Positions 43,401-54,138 of a DNA stretch of 64,000 bases are shown in pieces (positions within the stretch are counted from its first letter, which is position 1; each line of letters begins with the position of its first letter). The stretch covers positions 18,666,888-18,730,887 of the forward strand of contig NC_058053.1 in NCBI RefSeq assembly GCF_020085105.1. Reading direction: 5' to 3'. The DNA is from Siniperca chuatsi. Taxonomy: Eukaryota; Chordata; Actinopteri; Centrarchiformes; Sinipercidae. The notes under the pieces are model-generated. The model ran no database searches and had not been told where the DNA came from. It was given only the letters and a program-made list of their open reading frames with translations. The translations under genes were made by a program, and so were the position numbers.

Positions 43401-45704
43401 AAGGACAGGATACCATACACGGAACAACAGTAAGGCAGCAACAGTTCCCTGTTTTAAATTTGGATATTGAGGATACAGATGATAATCTGCACTCTCAGTT
43501 AAGGGCGGAGCTAGGAACTTTTAATAAAAGAATCCTACTGGAGTTTTTGTGGCTCCTCTCCACCATCTGGGCCCCTACAACTGACACCACCTAACTGTTT
43601 ACTGCAGTGCTCTTCGGAAGTATTTGTACATTTGGCAAATTTTTACTTTGTTTGATGGGTGCTATTCTGCAACACAAAGCTCTCTGTACAGACAACGACT
43701 GGGCTTTCCCAGTTTCCTGGGTAAATGTTTGTCTTCACTTTCTGCATCAGCTCGGCTACTACGTACTAAACAAAAAGGTCACCACACCAAAGCTATAAGC
43801 AGGTTAATGTAGGTGGGTGGGTGTGTTTTGAGCACAGTGAGAAGAGGGCAAGGGGGAAATCAAGTTTCAGACAATGATATGTGTGTGTGTGTCTGTCCTC
43901 AGTTGACAGTGACCTCAGAAACTGGTTTGGCAGCATCTGAGTGAACAAGCTCCCAAAGATACACGGCTCTGGTCTGTGCACACATGTGTTTCATGTCTCC
44001 AACAATATTCCCTCACTTCCATTTTTGAGAAATGTATCTGTTCAGCAATCTTGCCAGTGCACAGACACTTCCCTCCCACACATTATGTTCTCACACATGC
44101 ACACTAACCCAGAAAAGAGAGTGAACAAATCTGGCGAAACCTGAGCTGAGCCTTTAGAGAAAGAATAGAAAAGCTTCAGACAACATAATATAAATAGCAG
44201 TCTTGAAATTAAGGGTCCAAACTGGTTCTTAAAGAGTACGTGGGGTTACAATAGTCTCTATAAAGAACTATATGTGTGTCATTCTGATGTGTGTCATTCT
44301 GATGTGTAGAGTTAAATACCAACTGATTTTAAAATTTTTATTTTTATTTTGTTGGACTGTGCTGCTAGATTACAATTTGTACCCACACCAGTTGCAGCAC
44401 TTTCCCAATTAACTTTTATTTTCCACATGTAAGGGCCCACTGACATGCTGGGCCCCTGAGCGTGCCCTCAAGTTGTATTCGGTCACTGAAATACGCCCCA
44501 TTATCCCGAACAATGCCATAAACACACTAAGCTAAGAACAGTTTGTAATGGCACCTTTCTCATTGTTCAGCATGTTTTTATAATAAGCGGTAGCCCAGAG
44601 GTATCCAGAGCAGGCCAAAGTGTTGCAGCAAGTTTCAGCTCAGTGTAAAAGGCCCACTAACCTGCACAAATTCAAACACACTTTCATAGTCTCTGCCTTA
44701 GCCCACTCACCACAGTGACAGCATCATTGAAGAGGCATTCCCCAAACACCACGATGTAGAGCTGCTCGTTCACAGACACGTCCTCAAACACGCTCAGCAC
44801 GGCCACAGGGTCCACGGCCGAGATGATGGTGGCAAACAGCAGGTTCTCCTGGAGGTTGATGTCCTGCACACCAAACGCTTCAATCTGGCATATGGCAAAC
44901 AGAGACATGCCAATGCCGATGCTGTTCCACAGAGTCCCCACCACTGCAAACCACAACACCTGCAGCAAACACAGAAAGAAAACGATTGTCTTTATAGGAG
45001 AGCAAGAAGTTGAATCTGTTTCAGAGAAACTGTGGCTGACTTGTAACAGACCGTGCCGATGTTCTCAAAGAAAGGCCTGGTGGGCATGAAGTAGCCCGAG
45101 TCGAGGACAATCGGGGGCAGCATGTAGAGGAAGAAGACATTGCTGGTGAGCACAGCGGGGGGCTCCTCGTGGACAGAGTACATGATGCCACCCACAATCA
45201 GACCAATGCTGATCAGAAGGCAGGACTCTGGCACCCAGATGGTGATCTTGTGGTACACATGAAAGCCTGAGGAAGGATATGTGAGTTTAGTTAGCACTCT
45301 CTGCCTGCAAAGAGTTTACATGCATCCTCTATGAAAGGGTCACACCTATTATTGACAAAATAATCACCTAGATTTTGGATTTTAACCCATCTCGGTGTCA
45401 ATAAAATCACCAGTTTGAACATGTGTTATTGTTACTCACCAATCTTTGCAAATGAAGCCAGCAGCACCCAGAGAGTGATCTCAAATGGTATCTGTATTCT
45501 TTGGTAATTCATTGTAAACATAGGTAAATAAGCCTTTTCCGGATCTGGATAGGCCTGGGGGCCATCGTCGGGCTTAACCGGGGGCAAAATTGTTACACCG
45601 CTGGTTGGTTTGACTGAGATTTCTCCTCTGGCGCCATACAGAAGACTTAAAAATGTGAAAGTAACGAGCAACACTCCTGTTCGTCTGGTAATGCTTAAAT
45701 CCAT
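34345..45704 (-). CDS. slc9a2: Na+/H+ exchanger, SLC9A2 (NHE2)-like
   Basis: Thirteen coding exons on the minus strand: 45704-45440, 45266-45052, 44959-44711, 42976-42726, 42623-42406, 41338-41139, 40377-40288, 40203-40133, 37633-37466, 37343-37241, 36130-36014, 35744-35657 and 34790-34345. Phases close perfectly, giving 826 aa (human NHE2 is about 812). It is an electroneutral plasma-membrane Na+/H+ antiporter. Residues 1-27 look like a signal or first membrane segment. Hallmarks are [43 protein letters not shown] with Asp210, the Asn238-Asp239 pair, YVEENVSQ and YGGLRGA (426-432). The juxtamembrane IAGIEDLCG region is where CHP proteins bind in NHEs. The cytosolic tail is Arg/Ser-rich and contains E5 then Q9 (782-795). 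SLC9A4 is the main alternative paralogue. Synteny next to MFSD9 and TMEM182, plus similarity such as ICQIEAFG, favours SLC9A2. The ATG at 45704 is used; an in-frame ATG at 45731 is possible. Confidence 0.9.
34441..34482 (-). repeat. CAG/GAG trinucleotide tract coding Q9 and E5 in the NHE tail
   Basis: Nine uninterrupted CTG units on the plus strand (34441-34467) read as CAG and encode nine glutamines. They are followed by five GAG/GAA glutamate codons (34468-34482). The tract lies in the last coding exon of SLC9A2, in the disordered cytosolic tail. Confidence 0.9.
34900..35410 (-). repeat. Inverted copy of the 600-1030 dispersed repeat
   Basis: Reading on the minus strand gives TGGATGGATTGCCATGAAAT, then GGTTTATGACCAAATAC, GTGCTAATTAGCTAATG and TTAGCATGCTAACATGC, in the same order as at 600-1030. 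It lies in the SLC9A2 intron before the last coding exon. Confidence 0.65.
37830..38060 (+). repeat. Partial copy of the 19085-type repeat in an SLC9A2 intron
   Basis: Contains CACCCAGTGCAATGGTGTAG at its start and CATTGTTGGTTTTTGTCTT, then GACAATAAGATATAGAATA, as in the copy at 19085-19420. The middle section is deleted. Confidence 0.5.
40651..40789. repeat. Perfect 50-bp inverted repeat (hairpin) in an SLC9A2 intron
   Basis: Left arm 40651-40700 and right arm 40740-40789 are exact reverse complements. The 39-base spacer and arm edge contain a 16-base direct repeat (AATTGAGAATGACTTC at 40697-40712 and 40715-40730). Transcribed in either direction it would fold into a long stem. It lies in the intron between coding exons 6 and 7. 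Arm sequence resembles motifs I associate with dispersed teleost repeats, but no family can be named. Confidence 0.9.
41398..41935. mobile_element. Miniature inverted-repeat element in an SLC9A2 intron
   Basis: A 538-bp block bounded by a 10-base inverted repeat (TTTAAAGCTG at 41398, CAGCTTTAAA ending at 41935). The open frames inside are not protein-like for any family I recognise. Its content (runs around ctcaggagttggtggagacc) resembles a repeat common in percomorph introns. No target duplication is clear. Confidence 0.5.
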
Positions 45705-46038
45705 TGTGCACAAAACCCACAGTCCCTTCACAGTAATCCAAACTGATGTGAATATGAATCACTCCATCCAGCTTCACAGTCGAAAAGAGAAAAATCAGTT
45801 GAGAACAAACTCAGCTTCTCTTCTAAAAGTTGACTATTTTAGTTTTCTCGCATGTTCTCACTCCACCATCTTCACTGAATTCTCAAGCAGTGATGCTTTA
45901 ATTATATTTTCTTCCGAGATCACAGTTGTGTGATCCGGGTGAGTCTCCTTCAAACAGCGGGACAACACACCTGTGGTTTACCTGCAGCGCGTCCACGAGT
46001 TCCGATACAGGCTGGGCGCGGCCCCGAGCGCTGCTCTG

Positions 46039-46043
46039 ATTGG
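46039..46043 (-). promoter_or_regulatory. CCAAT box in the candidate SLC9A2 promoter
   Basis: ATTGG on the plus strand reads CCAAT on the minus strand, about 335 bases upstream of the SLC9A2 start codon. It lies in a local GC-rich stretch (about 45985-46050) that contrasts with AT-rich surroundings. A promoter is inferred from position and composition. Confidence 0.4.
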
Positions 46044-47214
46044 GCGTCACCTGAAGTAGATTAAAAAAGGGTGGGACGTGGTGTTTCTGCGGGCCATTCA
46101 GGGGCTACTCTTTAAGTTTCGGCGACACCTGTTTCCTGAACTACACTCTGTCAACTCTCACGTGTAATGCAAACAATTGCCCTGATTTATCTAAAGTGGT
46201 TTATGAATTACAGGCCGCAGGTTAATGGGTATAATGGCCATCACAGAGGCTATTTCTGGAGTCTGTGTAATTGTGATTTGTTTTCTTCTTTTAAAGATGC
46301 AATCTTTAACAAGTTTACCTCTCAATACAATAGTGATGACAACATAAAAACTGAATTCTGCCACACAGGTGTTCACAGCATCATTGGGCAATTGGTTAAA
46401 TCTGTTCATCTCTAATTGAGTCTGTTTTCAGCATGAAGCTAATTCCCACCAGGAAAGAAAAAAATATAGAGAGATAAAATGTTAGCAATGACAAGATATA
46501 TATTTTATATATGTTGAACTTCTGGGACATCTATTTTACAAGAGAGAACTAGCCAACATAGCATAGAGTAGGCCAGATAACACATACTGTTGTCACAAAC
46601 ACAACCAATGAATTTATATTCACATATAGCACAATAATAAAGGACCTGGGAGACACAAAAGAGAGAAGCTTGACTATTTTAAATATGTTTTGAATGCCTG
46701 ATATGAAGGCAGCATTTCCAAAATACCCATGGAAAATCAAAATGATGAGATACTAAGGCAAGTGGGTCTTCACACTCCTTTGCAGCAGCATCCAAAGCCT
46801 TCCCAAGGCTGCTTTCAAAACAGAAACAAAATGTTGAAAAATACAATGTGATTTTAAAAGCAGTCAACCTAAACTAAACTACCCAAATATGCAGGCTTAC
46901 TTTTACCAATGTGCCAGACGTCAAAAAATAGTTCTTTCTGGACGCAACTTCTTCTAAACCCACTTGGCAAGTGTGTGGATGTAATTCTAATTAGGATTAT
47001 AATAAGAAGAATAAAATGTACTTCTTGCTGTGAGTATTGTACACAGAGATTGTGTGTAAATGTATGTGCTTGTGTGTTTTTACCTGGCAATTTCTGTCTA
47101 TGTGATGTAATGCATGTGTTGCTCTTTAACTCGGTGCTGCCCTTCAGACTCTCTACCTCACATCATGTATTCAGGTATGTCACTGACTGTAGTTACATTA
47201 CACACTAAGTCAAA

Positions 47215-47580
47215 ATGATATATACTAGATAGTAAGTATGTGAAAATTTTGATTTAATGTCAACATTTTTATAGTTTCCCATATGATATATTATGTCAGA
47301 ATTTTGACTGGCCATGAGCAGTTTTTTTATTTTTATCATTCCAACTTTTCGATAATAATTTTAATTTAATCAACATTTTGATTTATGTAATTTTGACCTT
47401 TTATCTCATACTTGAAAAATGAATGAAGGTCAAAACGTTGACTTGGTATTTCATCATTTTAGTATATTTTATTTTCGTATTTTCTTACCTTTCCATAATT
47501 ATTTGGACTTTTATCATAATGTTCACTTAGTACCTCAAAATTGTGATTTAGTATCTCATCATTTTGACTCAGGGAAAGTA
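47215..47580 (+). repeat. Degenerate minisatellite-like tract (TATCTCATMATTTTGAC-type units)
   Basis: Recurrent variants of ATTTTGACTTAGTATCTCA occur across about 360 AT-rich bases (ATTTTGATTTAATGTCAAC, GTTGACTTGGTATTTCATC, TTGTGATTTAGTATCTCATC). Units have drifted too far to define a clean period. Confidence 0.5.
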
Positions 47581-48348
47581 CAAAAATTATAGGTGTGGGG
47601 AGGGGGGCTGAATCTCCTGTTTCATTTTATAAAAAGCAAGTCGCTCCCCAGCGTTATTTTCATGGACCATCCCCTTGACTTACCCTCCAAATAATATATT
47701 TGTGACAAACATCAAAATGTTGAAATACAGACATTCTCTGTTTTGGATTAAAGAGCTGCTAAAACCAAAATAATTGTAACTTTTCTGCGCTTCCATAGTA
47801 TTCAACTGACAGAGATGTTGTCATTTTAATATACTCATGCTTTCTCCTTCCACGTACAGTCTTCCACCCACCTACCACAACAGCATGTGAGGTTGTTTCT
47901 GGTGGTACAGTCGGTCTGTGCAGACCAGGCCGGCAGCGCCTCCCAGTGGAGAGAGGAGGAGCTGCATCCAGCGCAGGTATTACGTCTCGATGTGTCAGAG
48001 GGAGTCAGGGCGAGTCTTGGTCTTGACTGCAGACATCGTCGAGTATGCAACCAGGATGCGCATCAATATGAAAAGAAACCTTCGCATTTCTCTAAACGGT
48101 ATGAGATATTTATATTTCTGCTTGTTTCTCAGTTAACATGTCATCATCTCGAGGGCGTTTGTTCACAGTGACAGATGCTGTCGTGAAGACCACCTCGCAG
48201 CAGGATCAGAATATGACATGTTTACAGCCATAGCAAGATCTCAAATGTCGATCTATCTGTTTTGTTTTTATACATGGCCTGCTTTTTTAATTGTGCTGCA
48301 AGTGTAGCTACATCCTGCAGCACCATGCAGCAGCCTCGCTGAATGAGC

Positions 48349-48824
48349 ATCAGCAGATATCATGACGCAATATTTGTTATTGTCCCAGTGTCAGTGAATA
48401 ATCGTGTATCCACACTGAAGTAGCCTATAATGACAATATTAGTGGCCAGTGCTGCTATAAATAGATTCCCATTGGACAGCTCTGGCTTCTGTGTAGTTAT
48501 TTCCATATACCGAGGCTGGTAAACAGACAGGATGACACCCTGTTTCACGCAGGTTTGTAGAAGGCCAGGAGAGTGTTGATGTAGGATTATGGAGAATAAT
48601 GTTACATATTTGTTTGTTTTTTAATACTTTTGCATCTAAAACCGGATGTGTTGTTTATGAAACCACGCCGTTGCAGGCCTCCCAGATGCTCCCAACAGAG
48701 CGTAAAGGATTAGATTTGATCTGATGAATTACAGTTTTCACTCTTTTCATAACAGAGAGGAAACTACATTACAGTGAGTTCTTCTGTAGTTTACCTCTAA
48801 CTGTTTGGTCTATTTGCGTCTGCC
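48349..48824 (+). repeat. 476-bp segment duplicated at 49747-50222 (copy A)
   Basis: Compared base by base by eye with 49747-50222, I found no mismatch over 476 positions; the offset is exactly 1398 bp. A 62-codon minus-strand open frame (48548-48360) is shared by both copies but belongs to no family I recognise. Confidence 0.9.
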
Positions 48825-49608
48825 TCTTGCATCTGTGTGCGCTGGAGTGTGACTTTTTGATTTTTGAGAAATAAACTTACAACAACAGTTCAGTTTCTCC
48901 TGATAACCTAAGGCTCCACCTTAGTATAACTCTGTGTGTGATTTGATTTAGTATTTATTTGTATAGGGACAAGTATGTAGCATACTTCAGTGTCACACAC
49001 CACAGCATTTATAGCCTAAGCCCTAGATCCTATAGCATCATTAACAATAGTTCATTCATCATCATCATCCAAGGTTTTTTTTCTCATAACCAGTTTAGTG
49101 CTGTCTGGGTAACAAGAGCTTCTTTATGCACGACGTTGCTTCCTCTTCACGTTTGTGTGAGTGTGGATAAATGTTCCTCTCTCAGGAATAAACTCGTTTG
49201 CATATTCTCCTCTTAGATCAGGAAACAATTTAAGGATCAGCCGTCCATGTGTCCGTGGTTACGACAGACATCCCTACATCAAGTTGACGATTGTAGATCA
49301 GACACAAGGGACGGCTGATGGGCACAGCTCAGCTCTGGACTGAAACAGGATCAATAGATTGAAATTGAGGGGAACATCAGGTTTACAGGGGGATGCAGGA
49401 AAGGGTATTTGGCTGGAGCAAAAAAGGAGAAGGACAGGGTTGATGACAAAGCAGAAGAAGGGGGGCATGAGGCATTTGGGAGAGATTTAAAGGGATGAGG
49501 AGGAGGTGAGTTAAGGAGGCAGACATCTGAGAGAGAGGCACTGCAGCGCAGCCGGTGCTGACAGCATCTGCAGGGGGCCAGCTGTGTGGCGCCGGCCTGA
49601 CTATCTGG

Positions 49609-49742
49609 GTCATTTTTGTCTCCAGACCGCCCAGAGGACTGTCTACCTCGAGGACCACCTGAATCCTCTCTTTCCTCTCTACTTCTACACCTCACTTGCT
49701 TCTTCACTGCTTGTATACCATCTTTTCTTCTTCAGCTTCTTC
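49609..49742 (+). repeat. 134-bp direct repeat flanking the inserted segment, left copy
   Basis: Starts GTCATTTTTGTCTCCAGACC and ends AGCTTCTTC. Identical by eye to 50223-50356. The two copies bracket A' like a very long target-site duplication. Confidence 0.9.
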
Positions 49743-49746
49743 AGAT

Positions 49747-50222
49747 ATCAGCAGATATCATGACGCAATATTTGTTATTGTCCCAGTGTCAGTGAATAAT
49801 CGTGTATCCACACTGAAGTAGCCTATAATGACAATATTAGTGGCCAGTGCTGCTATAAATAGATTCCCATTGGACAGCTCTGGCTTCTGTGTAGTTATTT
49901 CCATATACCGAGGCTGGTAAACAGACAGGATGACACCCTGTTTCACGCAGGTTTGTAGAAGGCCAGGAGAGTGTTGATGTAGGATTATGGAGAATAATGT
50001 TACATATTTGTTTGTTTTTTAATACTTTTGCATCTAAAACCGGATGTGTTGTTTATGAAACCACGCCGTTGCAGGCCTCCCAGATGCTCCCAACAGAGCG
50101 TAAAGGATTAGATTTGATCTGATGAATTACAGTTTTCACTCTTTTCATAACAGAGAGGAAACTACATTACAGTGAGTTCTTCTGTAGTTTACCTCTAACT
50201 GTTTGGTCTATTTGCGTCTGCC
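49747..50222 (+). repeat. 476-bp segment, second copy (A')
   Basis: Exact copy of 48349-48824. On its left, after the four bases AGAT, is a 134-bp segment (49609-49742). That segment recurs immediately on its right (50223-50356). Copy A has no such flanks, so A' is the inserted copy. Confidence 0.9.
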
Positions 50223-50356
50223 GTCATTTTTGTCTCCAGACCGCCCAGAGGACTGTCTACCTCGAGGACCACCTGAATCCTCTCTTTCCTCTCTACTTCT
50301 ACACCTCACTTGCTTCTTCACTGCTTGTATACCATCTTTTCTTCTTCAGCTTCTTC
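50223..50356 (+). repeat. 134-bp direct repeat flanking the inserted segment, right copy
   Basis: Follows the last base of A' directly. After its end the sequence continues TTCTTATTCTTCCC, presumably the original continuation of the locus. Confidence 0.9.
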
Positions 50357-50555
50357 TTCTTATTCTTCCCTTAAAGCTGGAAAACTAAAATATGTATCAC
50401 TGACCTGTTTTGCCTCATTGAGGTCAGAGGTCACCTACAGAGCAGCAGCTGTGGAGCTGGTCAGTATTCAGCCTTTTGCTCAGTGGCTCTTCATCAGTGT
50501 GGATGTTTGCTGTTTGAGGGCTTGAACCCAGAAATCTATAACAACTAGCCACACT

Positions 50556-51475
50556 GCAACTAACAATTATTGGTCAAATAGTCCCTTTTCAAGCAAGAAT
50601 ACCAAACATTCTGTCGTTCCAGCTTCTCAAATTAAAATTTGCTGCTCTTCACCGTATTATATCATTATAATTTTAATATCTTTGGATAATAGGTTTGGAC
50701 TGTTTTTCGGATAAGACAAGAACTTTGAAGACGTCACCTTGGGTTTCTAGGAAATTGTGGTGGGCATTTTTCACAATTTTCTGACCAAGAGAAAATAATC
50801 AGCAGATGAATCGTTAATGAAAATAATCATTAGGTGTAGAGCTGAAACGATTAGTCAATTTATCAACAGTAAATTAATCTGCAACTACTTTGATAATCGA
50901 TTCATCATTTAAATTATTTTTCAAGCACAAATACCAACCACTCTCTGGTTCCTGCATCTCAAATGTTAAAATTCTTCTCAGCTCTTCACTTTTTTATATC
51001 ATCATAAATAGAATATTTTGTGGTTTTGGACCGTTGGTCGAATAAAACAAGCACTTTGAAGATGTCACCTTGGGATTCTAGGAAATTGTGATGGGCATTT
51101 TGCTGTATTTTCCGGCATTTCATAGACCAACTCATTGATCGATTAATCAAGAAAATAATCAGCAGTTTAATTGACAATAAAAACAATCTTTCATTTTTGA
51201 TTTAGTTTATCTGGTCGATATTTTTATGATTCATCGATCATTTATTCCATAAAATGTCTTGTTTTGTCCGACCAACAGTCCAAAGATATTCCGTTTATAA
51301 TGATATGAAACAAAGACAAACAGCAAATCCTCACATTTGAGAAGCTGGAACCAGAGAATGTTTTTTTTTTTTTTTTTGAGAAATCACTTAAACGATTAAA
51401 CATCAAAATTGTTGTTGATCAGTTTTCCATCCACTGATAAATCAGTTGACAAATCGTTTCAGCACCACTCCTGGG
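50556..51475. repeat. Three adjacent copies of the 9618-type repeat, two direct and one inverted
   Basis: Copy 1 is about 50556-50830 (plus), copy 2 about 50838-51190 (plus), and copy 3 about 51190-51475 (minus; TGTTTTGTCCGACCAACAGTCC at 51260-51281). Copies 2 and 3 can pair as a large inverted repeat. Copy 3 carries an 18-bp poly-T run at about 51361. Confidence 0.65.
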
Positions 51476-52990
51476 CATTTTGTCTCCCTTCTCCCTTGTA
51501 GCTGATGACTGTAAGGCAGATGTAATGATGATGATCTGTGGCTTCCTGTGGTTTTGTATTAGATCCACTGTGGGTTTCCTAGAGAGCGTCCCACAGTGCC
51601 CCAGGCAGTGCAGATTACCAAAGACAGCTCCCACTGACAATGACTCCCACACAGCCTAATGAGGCAGAGCATCCACACTGTAATTGTCATCTGTTTTGGT
51701 CTCACACAAAGGTGCCAAAAGAGAGATTAAACTGGCAAAGAGCGTCACACTCACACTCACACTCAGAATTTTATGTGTGTGACTATGCAGATGACTTTGA
51801 GTGTTGCGTGTGTGTCACTGGGAGATGGTGTTTTCAATTGTGCGCGGCGTGTGACGTCAAAACAGATTCACATGTAAAGATAGATCTCCATGGCAGAAGT
51901 CCTTGCACATGAATGCACAGTTGCACACACACCATTGTTCTCCTTTTGTCAGTATGGTGTCAAATAAACAGGCACACAGACAGGACAGACAAACACTCAC
52001 AGTACCAGATATTCCCTCAGCCTACCAGGTCTGGGTATATTTGTGCTGAGAAGGGAGAGAAATGTATTCCAGCTGATCACTCTAACAAAGGCAAGTGGGT
52101 GTGGGCGTGACACACACGCACACACAAGTGCTAAAGAGGAAATGTTAACTGAGTCTGACATGCCACAGGAAATGTAAACATTTACCTCTCAGGGCCATTT
52201 GAAGCAGCTTTCAGCTCAGGTTAGTCATCAGACCACTTGCTGCATCCTTTTTGTTTCCACTTAACCTTTCACATTTTCTTCACACACCATTTTTCTGTGT
52301 CTTCCTCTGTGTCTTACTGTTCTGTGGTTCATGTTTGTGCTTAGTTGTGCTTTGCAGGAGCTGAATCAATACACTGACAGCGTCCTGTTGCTGATTCTCA
52401 ATCTTACATCAGTGTCTCCCATTAGTAGCCACTGTGTGACACTCTTGGCACAGCCTTAGTTTCCTGTTCTTTCATTGTTGTGCCTAATTATGGCAGGTGC
52501 AGTGTTCAGCATGAGCAGCACTTTATGCTATGGCTTTTGCATTATCAGCCTTGTTTTACAAAATGAGTATCAGACATAACAAATGAGTGTTTCGGTTTCA
52601 CTACTGACTGTGGTGGAATGATTGTTGAGATGATAATAGTTATGTTTGTGGTTAAAGTGATAGTGTAAGTGCATTATCAGATTGCATATAAATAAACAAG
52701 GCATTCGTTCATATCACGAAGCAGTTAGTAGGCCTATCTTGCCAACTACAGGTCAGATTGCAATCAGGTTTGGTATTTATCTTCATGGCTCCTAGAGGAT
52801 GACCACTGGCAGGTCAAAATGTCCTGTTTATGAACCATGACAAGTTATCTCTAAAAATAATTGCCCCATAAAATTTGCTGTTGATATCCATGTTCCCCAG
52901 ATGATGGACCCTTGTGTGTCCTTTATGGTACATTTATCTGACCTTTTGAGGCCAAACTTTCCAGTTATACTCAAGAAATATAAAAAATGT

Positions 52991-53136
52991 AGGGGTGTCC
53001 TGGTGGCCGTGGGATTTAAGGCACAGACCATGTCAGTGTAACATCTCTGGTTCGAGTCCAACCAGGGGGACTTTGTTGCATGTTATTCCCCATCTCTCTC
53101 CCTCCTCATTCCCTGTTCACTTCCTAATAAAAATCA
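52991..53136 (+). mobile_element. tRNA-headed SINE of a second family
   Basis: A tRNA-like head with B-box GGTTCGAGTCC (53049-53059) is followed by the short pyrimidine-rich body TGCATGTTATTCCCCATCTC and an A-rich end at about 53130. The pattern matches a common short percomorph SINE. It is not a tRNA gene: the acceptor stem does not pair and it runs straight into the body. Confidence 0.7.
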
Positions 53137-53963
53137 AAAAATCACAGATTGTAATAGAGAGAAAATTCATACTCCTCAGAAGATGAATCCTTTTCATTTT
53201 AATGACTTCCTGGTATTTATTCACAGAAGGAAGATATACATCGTTTGTTATGTTGAACACTGTCTAGAGTCTAGACACAAGGGACGTCATACTAAAAATC
53301 TTCTTATGCAGGAACAAGGCAATAAAATACTGAATTATAAGTTTGATAGTCAAAAAGCTGTGTGAGACAACTTCCACAGTGTCCTAGAAGCTACTTGTCA
53401 AGTAGATTGGCTTAATTTATAATAATATATAAGACATTTACCTCATTATCTATCTGTCTGTGCATGTGTGTTTGACATTAGTCTGTCTGAAAGAAGAAAA
53501 GGATCATCAGGAGACAGAAGGTGGAGAAATCTGCTGCATCGCTATCTTTCATATCCTGCAGCTGTGTGAAAAGTCACACATCTCTCCTCAGAATTATTTT
53601 CCACTGCCTATAGCACATTTTCAGAGGGAAAGAGAGAAGTCGAGCATTGACAGAAAACTACACAACCTCTCATATGCTGTTCATCTCAGAATGGAGCATC
53701 ATGGCAAGACAGACAACCAACTTACATTAGTTATTCATTGCCTTAACCTTGTGTATTGAAGATTGTAATGTGATGCTGAGCATGTGTGCAGCCAGTAGCA
53801 ACCTTCATATGGCTAACTACAAGCAAATTTGTCTGAGCTCAGCTGCCATCTTGATGAAAGGACGGCGTCAGTATCAAAGAGTTGAAGAAGTCCAGTCTGT
53901 CTCGGCTGTTTCTATGGGGACAGCAGATAATCACTTTGTTGTTTTCTTCTTTCTTTCTTTCAG

Positions 53964-54138
53964 GTTTATCATTGACAAACGTGTGACCGCTCAGATCAAC
54001 TCACAAGGGAAACCAACGCACATACATCTCAAGGAAGTGACGTGACAGACGAGTTTTGATTTTGAGTCTGTTCGACATCGTTCTGCTCTTCAGCCCTTTT
54101 ACTCTAGAATCCATCCTCAGCCCCGACGTGAAGCCACC
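53964..54138 (+). other. Probable 5' UTR part of the first coding exon of INPP4A
   Basis: A pyrimidine-rich tract ending TTTCAG at 53963 looks like a splice acceptor. From there to the ATG at 54139 the sequence is less AT-rich and ends GCCACCATG, a near-ideal Kozak context. This implies at least one upstream non-coding exon, not located with certainty. Confidence 0.5.

Larger units (their letters stand above)
45705..53963. other. Spacer between the divergent SLC9A2 and INPP4A genes
   Basis: Includes the SLC9A2 promoter-side sequence (45705-46090), a degenerate minisatellite, the A/A' and 134-bp duplications, the triple repeat 50556-51475, a 600-type repeat fragment (52730-52960) and a SINE. 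Upstream non-coding exons of INPP4A must lie here or beyond. The GC-richer stretches 47850-48080 and 49380-49680 are candidates, unproven. Confidence 0.45.

Noticed and set aside
34345-45704. Assignment of the exchanger as SLC9A4 or SLC9A3
   Set aside because: SLC9A4 is not fully excluded, but neighbours MFSD9 and TMEM182 and the ICQIEAFG block point to SLC9A2; SLC9A3 differs in the membrane helices.
45705-45731. SLC9A2 start nine codons upstream
   Set aside because: Possible, but the downstream ATG gives a normal signal-like N-terminus; neither can be proven.
48360-48548. A conserved small protein, since the same frame recurs at 49758-49946
   Set aside because: The identity comes from a recent DNA duplication and says nothing about coding selection; no start context or family match.
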